Below the pieces are notes generated by a model. It worked only from the letters and a program-made list of their open reading frames with translations. It made no database searches and was not told the DNA's origin. This document shows positions 23,313 through 33,853 of a stretch of 64,000 nucleotides of DNA, piece after piece. The stretch lies in assembly GCF_031755915.1 (NCBI RefSeq), contig NC_083383.1, forward strand, positions 15,420,001-15,484,000, written 5' to 3'. Position numbers and translations under genes: made by a program. This DNA comes from Ziziphus jujuba. Taxonomy: Eukaryota > Streptophyta > Magnoliopsida > Rosales > Rhamnaceae. Numbering within the stretch: position 1 is the stretch's first letter; each line of letters opens with the position of its first letter.

Positions 23313-23834
23313 TATATTAATTTCATGTAGTATAATTAGATACTATATGTGTTTATTTGTACGTTAATAATTGTATTAGTTGTGCTTTTTTCTTGTTGTT
23401 GTATGCAAGTATTTGTGATATATAACATGTTGAATGCACCTCCAGAAATGTACTGAAATTACATTCAAGTTGTGCTCTGGTTCTCTTATAATCTCACGGT
23501 TTGGTTTTAATGGGTACCGCAATGATTTAATCAATCTCAATTGCTTCTCTAAAAGATAAATTACAAATGACTATTACAAGTCACTTATTATCATCCATTT
23601 TACACAAACGTTGTTAAAAAAATAAAAAAGAAAAAAGAAAAAAAGTTTCATATTAACTTTACCTAAAAGTTTTTAAAATATATTTTCAACATCTTGATTA
23701 GGTAAATTACCAATTCCTTCACAGAAAAAGGTTAATAGAACTGCATATATGCAATCATACAAAAAGGAAAAGTAGATGAAACATATACAGATAACAAAGA
23801 TTAAGCTCCTGAGAATTTCCTCAACTGCTGAGAT
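23313..23834. other. Convergent 3' intergenic spacer of the two kinase genes
   Basis: This 522-bp AT-rich spacer holds both 3' untranslated regions. An A-rich patch occurs at 23617-23646. No gene or repeat is recognised. Confidence 0.6.
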
Positions 23835-26303
23835 TTACATGGACGTAGAAGTAGGACATGGAGGAGAAGCAATATCAGTAATCCCTTCTAGCATCAAAAC
23901 TACACTTTTCATTGAAGGACGAAGAACTGGTTCATCTTGAATACACCATAAACCTACTTTAACCATTTTCTCCAAGGTCTTTTTATCGACATCTTCACCA
24001 ACCACAAGCTTATATAGCTCCCTACCAGCAAAGCACTTATAGATCCAGTTTGAAAGAACAATCTCATCTATATTTGATACATGCATTTCCAAGTTCCTTC
24101 TGCAGCATATGATTTCGAGCAACACTATTCCATAACTATATACATCCGCCTTCACAGAAATTGGAGTGTTCTTATGCCATTCTGGGGCCAAATACCCTCT
24201 TGTCCCTCTGATCCCGGTGAAAGTCCTTGTTTGATCAGGCATTAACAATTTTGCTAGCCCAAAGTCGGAGATTTTAGCAGTCCAGAAATCATCCATTAAA
24301 ATGTTCTGAGGTTTTACATCGTAATGAATGATCGGGGTCTTGCACTCTTCGTGTAGATAATTTATACCCTTAGCAACATCTATTGCAATTCTTACTCTTT
24401 CATCCCAATCTGGTCGCCTTGCTTGCTTAAAAAGAAGATCAGCTAGCGAGCCATTGCTCATATATTCGTAAACCAGAAGCCTCTTTGAGTCCTCAGCACA
24501 ATAACCCATCAACCGAACTAAGTTCTTGTGGTTGGTTCTTCCAATTGCTCTCATCTCTGCACGGAACTCTCTTTCACCTTCTTCAATTAACTTCTCTAGT
24601 CTTTTCACTGCAATAAGTTTTCTACCTCTGTTTAGAACCCCTTTGTATACTGCTCCAAATGAGCCCTTACCCAACTCTTCTTTGAATCCATCTGTTGCTT
24701 TTTTAAGTTCATTGTATGAAAATACCCTCAAAGCTATCAGTTCCTCATCACCAGTCAATCCCATTTGTCCATTAATTTCTCCCAATCTTTTGTACCTTAG
24801 GATTCGAATTTTAAATATGTATATGCCAGAGATTGCAAGGGACACAAATGAGAAGATGACAAAAACTATAACTGTAACAAGAATTTGTATCAGAACTTTT
24901 TTGCTTGTGATCACCTGCTGGGTTCTTCTTGGCGGAACTAACTCCGTCGTTGGCACAGAATTGGTTCCATTAATGCTTTTAGTTTCGTTCATCTTGCTCA
25001 CCTTGATGAAAGCAGTAGTAGAAATGGAGTTGCCAAAATCCCTTCTAACATATCTCAGAGGGAGTTTTTGTTTCTTACAAAGATCTCTTCCATAATCGTC
25101 TTGTGCGAAAAGTGCTGCCCCACAATTGCAATCTTCTAAGCAAGAGTTCTTACATTCTTCCATGGACATGGATGCTTCCATATAATCAATATCTCCCCAC
25201 AATATGTTATCCATTTTTTCCATGCCATAAAAAGTAGTATTTTCTTTTCCATCTACGCACACCTCGTCGGTATAATTTCTCAAGCAGCCAAGAGTTTTCT
25301 GATTGAAATCAACATAATCGGATCCAGGAATACACAAACAGTTTGGTTGCTCATCAAAGATTGTACAAAAGCTATTAATTCCACAGAAACCTTGAACTTC
25401 GCAAGGATTTTTCAAAGCTTTCCAAACCATAACAGCTTCTTTTACTTTTCCATTATTCTTATCATCAACTCCATGAGAATACAACCTGAATATACCATCA
25501 GAATCAAGGGTTGCACGATATAGTGCAACTTTCTGGTTATTTTCCGAAGATGATGAGCCTCCTCCTCCTCCAAGACTCAACCTACTGACCATCTCAGAAC
25601 TACTAGTGTTCATGATTGCAAGAAGTCCTGTACGGTTAAGATAAAGGTGAAATTTGAATCCATTGCCAAAAGTTTCTGAATCCCAATATGCATCTATGCT
25701 TGAATCATCTGTATTTATTGGGTACAGAACCAAATTCCCATCAAGCTGCATCTTGAGATGAAACCGTCCAGTCGAATGGTCGGTATCCGACTGACTAGAG
25801 AACAGTTCTTGCCCAGCAGACAGAACCTGATCTCCAAGAATAGTGTCAGTTGGATATTTGAAACTCTCCCAAATTATATGAGAACGATTGTAGAGAACAA
25901 AATTGCCAGAGTCAAGCATGGAAGCAGAGGTAGCAGAGTATGTTGTGTTAGCAATAATTTTCTTCTGGCCATGCTCTGTTCTGAGTAGAAGCCTTCCATT
26001 TTGATCGAGTGAAAGTATTGCATTTGAGGTTACTGGAGGATCATCACGGTTTGCAGTCCAAACTACTGTGTTTTGCTCGGTACCCACTAGCCAGATTCCA
26101 ATTTTAAAGCCTGATCCTTCATGGTAAAATCCAAATTGGAAATACCCAGAAGGAGAAGACCATGAACTGCGGGGAGATCTTGGAGAAATTGAAGAGTCGA
26201 GGTTTATTTGGGTAGAATGCTTTTGTTGTTGAGGTGTTACACAGACAAACAATACAGGAAGTAGGAGCAAGAAGAACAGAGTTGATGTTGAATTGGAAGC
26301 CAT
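23835..26303 (-). CDS. G-type lectin S-receptor-like Ser/Thr kinase, LECRK/RLK1 type, kinase motifs intact
   Basis: An open frame of 822 codons from the ATG at 26303. That start puts the signal peptide MASNSTSTLFFLLLLPVLF first and matches the paralogue's N-terminus. An in-frame upstream ATG at 26399 would add 32 residues. Order: bulb lectin (SSWSSPSGYFQFGFY, WTANRDDP), EGF-like cluster (CEVQGFCGINSFC), PAN-like cluster (CKNSCLEDCNCGAALF), membrane helix (about 470-497) and kinase. Lysine K567, catalytic loop HYDVKPQN with Asp662, DFG at D680, and TGIRGTRGYLAPEW are all intact, so an active kinase is expected. Relatives act in the plasma membrane in defence and stress signalling. The gene is tail-to-tail with the kinase at 20943-23312. 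Confidence 0.92.
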   Translation of the reverse strand: MASNSTSTLFFLLLLPVLFVCVTPQQQKHSTQINLDSSISPRSPRSSWSSPSGYFQFGFYHEGSGFKIGIWLVGTEQNTVVWTANRDDPPVTSNAILSLDQNGRLLLRTEHGQKKIIANTTYSATSASMLDSGNFVLYNRSHIIWESFKYPTDTILGDQVLSAGQELFSSQSDTDHSTGRFHLKMQLDGNLVLYPINTDDSSIDAYWDSETFGNGFKFHLYLNRTGLLAIMNTSSSEMVSRLSLGGGGGSSSSENNQKVALYRATLDSDGIFRLYSHGVDDKNNGKVKEAVMVWKALKNPCEVQGFCGINSFCTIFDEQPNCLCIPGSDYVDFNQKTLGCLRNYTDEVCVDGKENTTFYGMEKMDNILWGDIDYMEASMSMEECKNSCLEDCNCGAALFAQDDYGRDLCKKQKLPLRYVRRDFGNSISTTAFIKVSKMNETKSINGTNSVPTTELVPPRRTQQVITSKKVLIQILVTVIVFVIFSFVSLAISGIYIFKIRILRYKRLGEINGQMGLTGDEELIALRVFSYNELKKATDGFKEELGKGSFGAVYKGVLNRGRKLIAVKRLEKLIEEGEREFRAEMRAIGRTNHKNLVRLMGYCAEDSKRLLVYEYMSNGSLADLLFKQARRPDWDERVRIAIDVAKGINYLHEECKTPIIHYDVKPQNILMDDFWTAKISDFGLAKLLMPDQTRTFTGIRGTRGYLAPEWHKNTPISVKADVYSYGIVLLEIICCRRNLEMHVSNIDEIVLSNWIYKCFAGRELYKLVVGEDVDKKTLEKMVKVGLWCIQDEPVLRPSMKSVVLMLEGITDIASPPCPTSTSM

Positions 26304-26436
26304 GATTGCGGATGATGAGGCTCTAGCAATTATGGTCAATAGTAATGCTGATTTGTAAATGGAAAGAAAACTAATAATAATAAATAAATTAAAAGGCATA
26401 TAAAATTTTCTCTTCTGGCTGAATAATCAAAATTCA

Positions 26437-26444
26437 TGACGTCA
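26437..26444. promoter_or_regulatory. TGACGTCA palindrome upstream of the receptor kinase
   Basis: A perfect 8-bp palindrome of the type bound by TGA-class bZIP factors, 134 bp upstream of the chosen start of the minus-strand kinase gene. Such sites often mediate salicylate or stress response; function here is inferred from motif and position only. Confidence 0.35.
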
Positions 26445-26589
26445 GCAACACGGCTTTTACTTACTCCACATTGTTATTATTAATATTATTATTATTTTTT
26501 AAACAAATCTGCTCAACCAATGACTACCCACTTCGTCTCACCCCACATACTTAGAAAGCCGTATAAATTACTTCGTATGCCTTTTTCTC

Positions 26590-26624
<35 letters not shown>

Positions 26625-27450
26625 GTCTCCGTTTGCTTCTCGACTTGGAAAAGGCTACAAAAATGGTGGGGCATAATGTCAATTAATTTTCTTTTTTATG
26701 AAAAAGTCATCATGTCAAAATCAAGGACCTGTGAAAACGCGCTGACGATAAAAGGCAAAAAGGATCGGTGTTTAGAACATAAAAATTGCTAATAATACGT
26801 TTTCATATGTAAGAATGTACGTATTGAATTGAACCGTCTATTATAATGTGGTGTACTATATTAATTTTTATAATATTGTTGCAGGATCTTTTATAATGTT
26901 TTTTTAACAAAATATATATATGTATATATTATATGATTAATTTTTGTTATAAAAAATATATAAAATTGACCTTCATATTAATTTTCTCGGAAAATTACAC
27001 TATTCAAAATAGAAAAATATTATTCTAGATTCTTTTTTGAAATAGCTACAGAATCTAAAATAGATTCAATGGATATTTTTAATTATTCTTCATGTAATTT
27101 TTAAAATAATTATATCAAGTTTAGGGTTGCCAACCCATATGAAATATCATAGCTTTCTTATGTGGTCTTAGACCAGGGACCTGTTTTTAATTTTGAAATA
27201 ATAATATTATCTTTTATATTATTAATTTTTATCTTTTATAATAATTTTCAGTATTTGATATCTATAATTTCTAAATAAATGTGTAGATATAAGTAATATA
27301 TTAACTAAATTATTCTTATTTGATTAATAATTATATTTTCTATAATCTATTAAATTGAATTTTGATTATTATTTTTCAAAATAGTTAACCACACACTTTG
27401 GCAAAGTGTGTGTGTGTGTGTGTAACAAACAAAATCAAAAACCAAAAAAA
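26445..27450. other. AT-rich intergenic, no gene
   Basis: It contains a T-run at 26597-26621 and, near 27406-27423, a GT microsatellite. No coding sequence or recognisable element is seen. Confidence 0.5.
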
Positions 27451-27551
27451 CCAGTTCTTCGTCCTTCAATGAGGATTTAGTGTTGATATTGGAAGGGATT
27501 GCTGATATTTCTGCTCCTCCATGTTTGACTTCTGCTTTCATATATGGCTGA
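27451..27551 (+). pseudogene. 3'-end relic of a third lectin receptor kinase
   Basis: About 100 bp that translate as PVLRPSM and then, after a one-base frame change, LVLILEGIADISAPPC and a TGA at 27549. This corresponds to the last ~30 residues of the kinase at 23835-26303 (PVLRPSMKSVVLMLEGITDI). Nothing upstream of it matches the kinase. It is a leftover of an extra tandem copy, and shows that the locus once held at least three members. Confidence 0.75.
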
Positions 27552-27892
27552 ACACTTGGGGGAAATAATTACCGTGTGGCTGCTTTCTTGTGTTAGTGTT
27601 AGTATGTAATTTTTAATTTTTTTTCTCTTTTGGGCTTTAATTTCATGTGTAAATTTAAGAGAAAATTTTAAAACACGTATTAAACAAATTATCATATTAT
27701 ACAGATGAAAAGAATACACATTTTTGAAAAAAAAAAATAATTTCGATTATTTTTTCTCTTTTATGATAACATAAAAAAAAAAAGCATATAAAAAGATATT
27801 TTTTATTATTTTATTCTTTTGATTATTTAAGATTTTTTTAATAGTTAAACTATTATTATCTTATTAATAAAACCTTATTAATAAATTTTATC

Positions 27893-27924
<32 letters not shown>

Positions 27925-28800
27925 TAAGAAAAACTAATTTTGATACATATTTAATCCACATTTTTGTCCCATATTTTTTTTTTAATTCATGACATACATG
28001 TACGTATCGAACTTATGAACTTCGTATTTTCAACTGAATTTATTTTTAACTAAATAAAATAATTCATATACATATATTTATTATTTGCATTTTTTTTTGT
28101 TGTTTCATATTTAACTAACTATACACGTTTGTATTTCTCTCATAATAAATTTAGAATTATCACTCAAAACATCAGTTGAAGCTGAAATTAAATATGTAAT
28201 TTCAAACTATGTAAGATGCGATGAAAATTTTATTAATAGTTATTACCAACTTTCTACATAGAGGATGCAAAATATGAAAAGTTGATTCTCAACCATTGTG
28301 AAGAGTATAGGCAAAATATTTCCCTCAAAGTAAAAGGTAATATTCCCACATCTCCTAAAATATTAGTTTGACATTTGTTTTAAGTATCAATTTTGTTCTT
28401 ATGTATCCGTTAATAATTATTTCATTGCAACAGAAATTACTCAAACTAAATATATTATGCCAAAAAAAAAAAAAAAAAAACTTCATTTTTTCTTAAAAAG
28501 AGTTGGTTACATCTTCAACTAAAATATAAGGGAGCCACCTCGTGGCCCTCTTCCTCCTCCAACCAATTGTTTTTTTTTTTTTCTTTTTTTTTTTTTTTAT
28601 AACAAGGACTTTTATTTGTTAGGTATGAATTATACTTACTTTTCTGCTATATTTATAGCTTATTTTTTGTCCAACTTGTGCTTCGGGGATTTGAAATATT
28701 TTGTGTATATTTTTATTTATAGGTAAAATAAAGTATATTTGAAGAAAACAAGATTAAAAAAAAAATGATTGTTACAGTTAAAAGGAAGATTAACCCAAAA

Positions 28801-28831
<31 letters not shown>

Positions 28832-29453
28832 CCTCTATTGAATATTCTCAAGGAAATTCTATAAAGTTGTTGAATTTTGCATAGCCGGTATTTTTTTGAC
28901 CATATCTATAGTTGTAGGAAGAATTTTCGGGTAAATCTAGTTGGAAATGTTTCTTAACTCATTAAAGATTATTCTTGTAATATTTCATTGAATTTGAAAT
29001 AGCCAATCAGTATTAATTTTCATTTGAAATTGAAGAAAAATGCATTTGCAACAAACTTACACTTACACGAGAAACTGAGTTTTTGAATGTTTTCCCGATG
29101 TCCAAATAGCTATTATCATATATGCCTGAAAAAATAAGATATAGACTTAACTTTCAAAATGAAATTAAGAAAATCTAAATTGATTTAAAGTCGCAAAAGG
29201 TGTTCTAAAGGCAGACCGACGAAAATTGTTAAGAAAATGAGAGGAATGTGCTTAATTTATTCCTCTTTGACTTGTTAACTTATTACTAGTCAAATTTTAA
29301 TCCGATTGGTCTTAATTAAGAAAATTATTATTAAAACTTCCAACTTGATATGGGACAGTCTTAGCCGTCTAATTAGGTTTTCCACAAGGGAGGAGAGACT
29401 TAAATTATTTGTTTATTTATTTTATTTTTGGTTGGTATTAAATATTGTTTTGT
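27552..29453. other. AT-rich intergenic, no gene
   Basis: It contains an AT microsatellite at 27899-27924, A-runs at 28463-28480 and 28797-28823, and T-runs near 28569-28598. No coding sequence is recognised. Confidence 0.5.
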
Positions 29454-29828
29454 TTAGTGACAAATGCAGGCAATTTGTTTTGCCAAATCCAGGCCATTAG
29501 GCATGTGAACAACATAGAAGATGTAGCCGTCAGTAGGCAGTGGTGCAGTGCCTCCGAAGCGGAAAATTGTGTCGAACAATGCCCCAACAATTTCTCCAAT
29601 AATAAACGATCCAACAAATCCAACCACAAATCCAACCCCAGTCAATATCAAACTAGTTTCCTCAACAGCTTCCAATCCTGTTGTTAGCGCAGCTTTCATA
29701 ATGTTTTGTAATACTATATCTGCTCCTCTTTTTGCTATTTCTTTTATGACGTCGTGCGCTGCCATTTTGATTGGGCGGTCATGTGTGTACATGTCCCATG
29801 TTATGGATGATGCAGTGTAGATGAGCAT
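29454..29828 (-). CDS. Small unrecognised protein with a glycine-rich hydrophobic segment
   Basis: A 124-codon single frame. Residues about 20-50 are amphipathic (HDVIKEIAKRGADIVLQNIM). They are followed by a Gly/Val-rich hydrophobic stretch with small-residue spacing (LTGVGFVVGFVGSFIIGEIVGALFD split over about 62-88) and a polar end containing FGGTAPLPTDGYIFYV. Codon usage and even composition look like real coding sequence, unlike the AT-rich surroundings. I do not recognise the family. The hydrophobic segment suggests membrane association through one or two close-packed helices. No partner gene is adjacent. Confidence 0.6.
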   Translation of the reverse strand: MLIYTASSITWDMYTHDRPIKMAAHDVIKEIAKRGADIVLQNIMKAALTTGLEAVEETSLILTGVGFVVGFVGSFIIGEIVGALFDTIFRFGGTAPLPTDGYIFYVVHMPNGLDLAKQIACICH

Positions 29829-31057
29829 GGCTTATCCACCGTAATCCTTAATCGTATCTATGCTTCGCGACTAAAAGCATTTAAAACCGCATTATTCTTC
29901 ACAGGGCCTTTACCTTTTCATCATCCACTACTTTTCTCCGACCTGATGCCTCAATTATTGCATCATACACTTATAACAATAATAATAATACAATTAAAAA
30001 TCAAGAAAAAAAAAATAGGCGAATTAATTCATTCATTACCTCTAGCTTTTTTTCTTCTTTCAAGTACTTAAATGGTCCAGCAAACCCAAGTATGCAACGC
30101 AAATATTATATATTCAAATATATAATAATCATACATAATTTTATTCTCCTAGATGTTGCAGCTCACATTATGCTGCGCGGCGACATCCTACTACCAGTAA
30201 TAGGATGTTGACATCTATATCCTATTATCCGAAATAAGATGGTGAACGACATATAATTAAATGTTAGATGTCAATTATGGTAATTTGATTTATAAAACAT
30301 ATATAATTAAATTTCATTTGATATTAGTAATTAATTCGTGAAAGTACTAACTTTCAAACAAAGTCATTGATAAAATTACAATTTCTACAAAATAGAAACA
30401 CGTAATAGCAATTTTTATAATGGATATACTATTTTAAAACCCCTTAGTAACTGATAAAAATGATCTTTAAAAAAATTCTAACACAAATACTATGTATTTT
30501 TTTCTCACTTGTCCTATCAATAAAACCTCAACTTTTTAAAAATAAAAGTCACATACAAATTATATGATTTACCCATCAATTTTAACTTATACGAAAATAA
30601 AATTTTATATAATAATAATAAAATATGAATAAGTTAATAGGCCAAATGGAGTATAACATGCTTGAGAATCCTACTACATAATACAATAAATAAGTCAATT
30701 TTTTATAAGTGAGTAATTGATTATGCCAAATACATAAAATATTTATATATATAAAAGGGCATAGTTCCTCAAAATTTGACAGGGCATAGGTCCTCAAGAT
30801 CTGGAGTGCATTGTTGAGATAACTTTCTGTATAAAAAAGGATTAGAGAAGCAATTGGACCTTCAAAGTCGTCGTCCTTAGACTTACTACTGCATTGCTCT
30901 CGTTTAGAAGGCTCTCAACCGATTCCTGATCAGGGTTACAGAACCTGAGGTATTTCTCTTGCTCACCTATTGACTTGAAGTGCAGGCTTTATAAGTTGTT
31001 TTAACTTCATGTACCGCGAATGAAGTTGCGCAGCTTCTCACCTTTCAGGAAAATAAT

Positions 31058-31132
31058 GTCTGCGGCCAAAACAATTAAAGAAAGAGCTAGAGTGATGTTT
31101 GTTTTGGGGGGGTCGTGTAGTTCTTGTTGAGT
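31058..31132 (+). pseudogene. Possible first coding exon relic of a P-loop nucleotide kinase
   Basis: An ATG at 31058 opens a 24-codon frame with RVMFVLGG followed by SCSSC and a TGA. VFVLGG then PGSGKGTQC is the phosphate-binding loop of UMP-CMP/adenylate kinases, so this could be that exon with the loop destroyed. A plausible 5'-UTR exon (about 30840-30950, donor GAG/GTATTT) and acceptor (TTTCAG before 31049) precede it. The match is short and may be chance. Confidence 0.22.
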
Positions 31133-31508
31133 AAATTTGGCTTTGATGGTTCAGAATTTACAGTCGACACAAAGTTAGAAGTAATAAAGTGGTGCAAGTA
31201 GTAATTAATCATTAAAAAAGAAAAAATTTTAAAAAAAATTCCCTCCCTATACCAAAAACAAAAGTTAATAGATAATTTTTTCCCCCTATAGAACCAAATA
31301 TAATACTAATTGCTTTATAGTTTATTCATTTGGGTCCTCAAACTTTTTTTCTTGGCAAACCTAGTCCTCCAACTAGCTGCAACAGTGCACCATCGGTATT
31401 GCCTTTATTTTCCGTCTAGTTTTGGCTTTACTTTTCCCAGAAAGGATAAATTATTTTTTCCTTCATTGTTATTTCATCCTTCTTATTGTATATCTTCTCT
31501 TTTTTTCC

Positions 31509-31510
<2 letters not shown>

Positions 31511-31543
<33 letters not shown>

Positions 31544-31622
31544 AAAACAAAAACAAAAACAAAAACCAAAAACAAAAACAAAAACAAAAACAAAAACAAA
31601 GACAAAAACAAAAAAAAAAAAA
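31511..31622. repeat. A-rich minisatellite (AAAAAC)n
   Basis: A 30-base A-run followed by about a dozen units of ACAAAA/AAAAAC with single-base variants, ending in another A-run. The lysine/threonine-rich frame across it is an artefact. Confidence 0.85.
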
Positions 31623-32005
31623 TACTTAGCAAGGTTAAAAGACTCAAACCTCTAGGCCATGTGTTCCGTTGTGTACAAAATTGAGCCTTTTAATGATGGA
31701 AGGTCAGTTGAAAACTAAGAACCATTCCAACCCCGTTTTAAAAACAGCTCATCTCGATAAATTATGTTTTTGTTGTTATTATAAAGGCTAATTAATACAT
31801 TTTACTATTCGTTGGTTTGGTTTCACGTTAGGCCATGTCCAAAATTTTTTTCTTTTTTTTTATTACTGATTAAGGTATTATTAATTGATTCAGAATGGGA
31901 TAATGGGTTAATGGGTTAATTGGTCATGGTTTTCAAAACTGAATTAACGTACAAGCCCTGCTCCATGTTTGTAACATTTTCTTGTTTTGGAAAAAGAGAA
32001 GCAAC

Positions 32006-32555
32006 TGTAATGTTTGCAACGTTTTTTTTTTTTTTAATTTTGAATGATTTTGAATTAATGGACTTTAATGGGCCTTTATGTACATTATTTGTGGCCTTTT
32101 AACTTTCCAAAAGTGGGTTTTGACTTGATGGATGTTTTAGTAAAAAACAAGTTTTGGAATAATAATTCCAAACGGGAGAATCAATTTGAAAAGAAGAAAA
32201 AAGAGAAAAATTAGTTTTATGCAGATTTTGGTTACTAAGTGTGGGAAAGATCAGGTACTTTGAAAGTTCGAAGGAAATCCAGGTGGTGTTTTATCTGAAA
32301 TTTCGAATCTGTTGTATCTTGGGAGATTACCGTCAGAAAACACCAATACCGGTGGGACGGAAATAGTCTTAGGGACACTGTGGTACCACACAGGCTTAGG
32401 ACCAATATTTCAACAAGCAGATCAAATCTAGAAAAATACAGGTTCCAATCTTTTTTATTTATTTATTTATTTTTTTATTTGATTATTTTTCTATATTTTT
32501 ATTTGTATCTTCATTGCACATATATATTCATATATTATGTATATTTTTAATAACA
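32006..32555 (+). repeat. Copia 5' LTR
   Basis: 550 bp. It is alike to the 3' LTR except for a central block (about 32190-32380) that is largely missing or rearranged there. The block 32238-32260 appears inverted in the other LTR. Confidence 0.85.
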
Positions 32556-33411
32556 TTCTTAAGACTATTCCGTGAATATATGTTTATGTATGTGGGATTG
32601 AGTATTAAAAAATAAATAAATAAATAAATTGCTTTCAACCCATGGAGATTTAATGAATGGGTATGTTATTATTTTAAGTTTTGTTTAATTAAAGGAATTT
32701 TATTCAAATGGTTTTATTTTTATACATGCCTATGATTTCATCTCTTTTTTATTATTGGGTATGAAAGCAATATATTTATATATTTTTTGCTTTTAATTTC
32801 TTATCTTCAAACCCGTATACAACTTGGTGAGGGGCTTCTATTTTAATTATTTATTTTGTTTTATTCTTGTAAATTCGATGCCCATGATTTTATGATATTT
32901 AGAGTTTTAAAATTTTTGTGTATCGGGTTTGAAAAATGAAAAAAAAAATATATTTGTTTCCTGTGGGTTTGGAATTTTTGGGTAATATTTAGTTTTGTTT
33001 TAAATCAAATTTTTGTCCAAAAATTGAGTTGCCCATGAAATTCTAAACCTTTTGGTGTTTTTCGGTGCCAAAATAGTGTAAAAAGCAAGAAAAATAGTGA
33101 ACAGGGTCAAAAAATCCGTTTACCAGTGAAATGAATTGAAAAAACCCTGCTGAAGGTTGAAAATGGGTCAGAAAAAGGGTTAACGAGTTGGAAAAACGGG
33201 TTTGAATAGGTTTCTGGGTTAGTGAGCCTGAATTTTAAATTTTAATGGACCTGACCCAGTTCCAAAGCCCAGCCCATGCTTAGAACAGGCTATTGTTCAG
33301 CCTAAGCCCAGTCTAGACCCAGGGCCAATGAAATTCAGCCCGATGTGGCAATATGAAATGATGACACATGGCTTACCATAGCGAGACCACATGTCGTATA
33401 GTTGGTAAAGC

Positions 33412-33602
33412 CACGTGTCAATCACCACATCACCACGTGTCGGATTCCATGAGAGCCATATGAAGGCCTTTGCTAGTGCCACGTGTCGACCTGTTACAAG
33501 TGACACGTGTCACGTTCATAGCAACCCACATGTCATGCTAAGGATGATCCACGTGTTGATCTGTAGCAGATGACACGTGATCATCCGAGAATGTGGCACG
33601 TG
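33412..33602. promoter_or_regulatory. Cluster of seven CACGTG (G-box) hexamers in the Copia leader
   Basis: Perfect CACGTG occurs at 33412, 33434, 33480, 33504, 33550, 33574 and 33597, most in the wider form CCACGTGTC or ACACGTGTC, with further CACATG/CATGTG variants up to 33660. Spacings are irregular (22, 46, 24, 46, 24, 23), suggesting a decayed tandem repeat of about 23 bp. G-boxes are bound by bZIP and bHLH factors; a role in the element's expression is inferred. Confidence 0.7.
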
Positions 33603-33853
33603 TCGGTCTTCAGTTCGACATGTGGCGGTATCACATGGTGACATATGGCAGTGAACAGTGACAGTGAACCGTACTCGTGAACAGTGACACATGAACAGTA
33701 ATTTTGTGGGTGTATACAGTAATTTTTGTGGTGTATACAGAAATCCTAAAAATCATATTTTTGTGTATTTTCCTTTTGGAAATTGGTTTAAATTAGTTTG
33801 TTGAAATAAAAATAACAACTAATTGATTTCTGTTTTTGTGAAACATACAGGAA

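Larger units (their letters stand above)
29829..32005. other. Intergenic with low-complexity tracts and a possible exon relic
   Basis: Mostly AT-rich. The part 30840-31110 is of more balanced composition and is described separately. An A-rich tract with AAAAAC-type repeats lies at 31511-31622. Confidence 0.5.

Noticed and set aside
24526..25095. 189-codon plus-strand frame inside the receptor kinase
   Set aside because: Antisense shadow of a long, conserved minus-strand kinase gene.
31422..31655. Lys/Thr-repeat protein
   Set aside because: Translation of the A-rich minisatellite.
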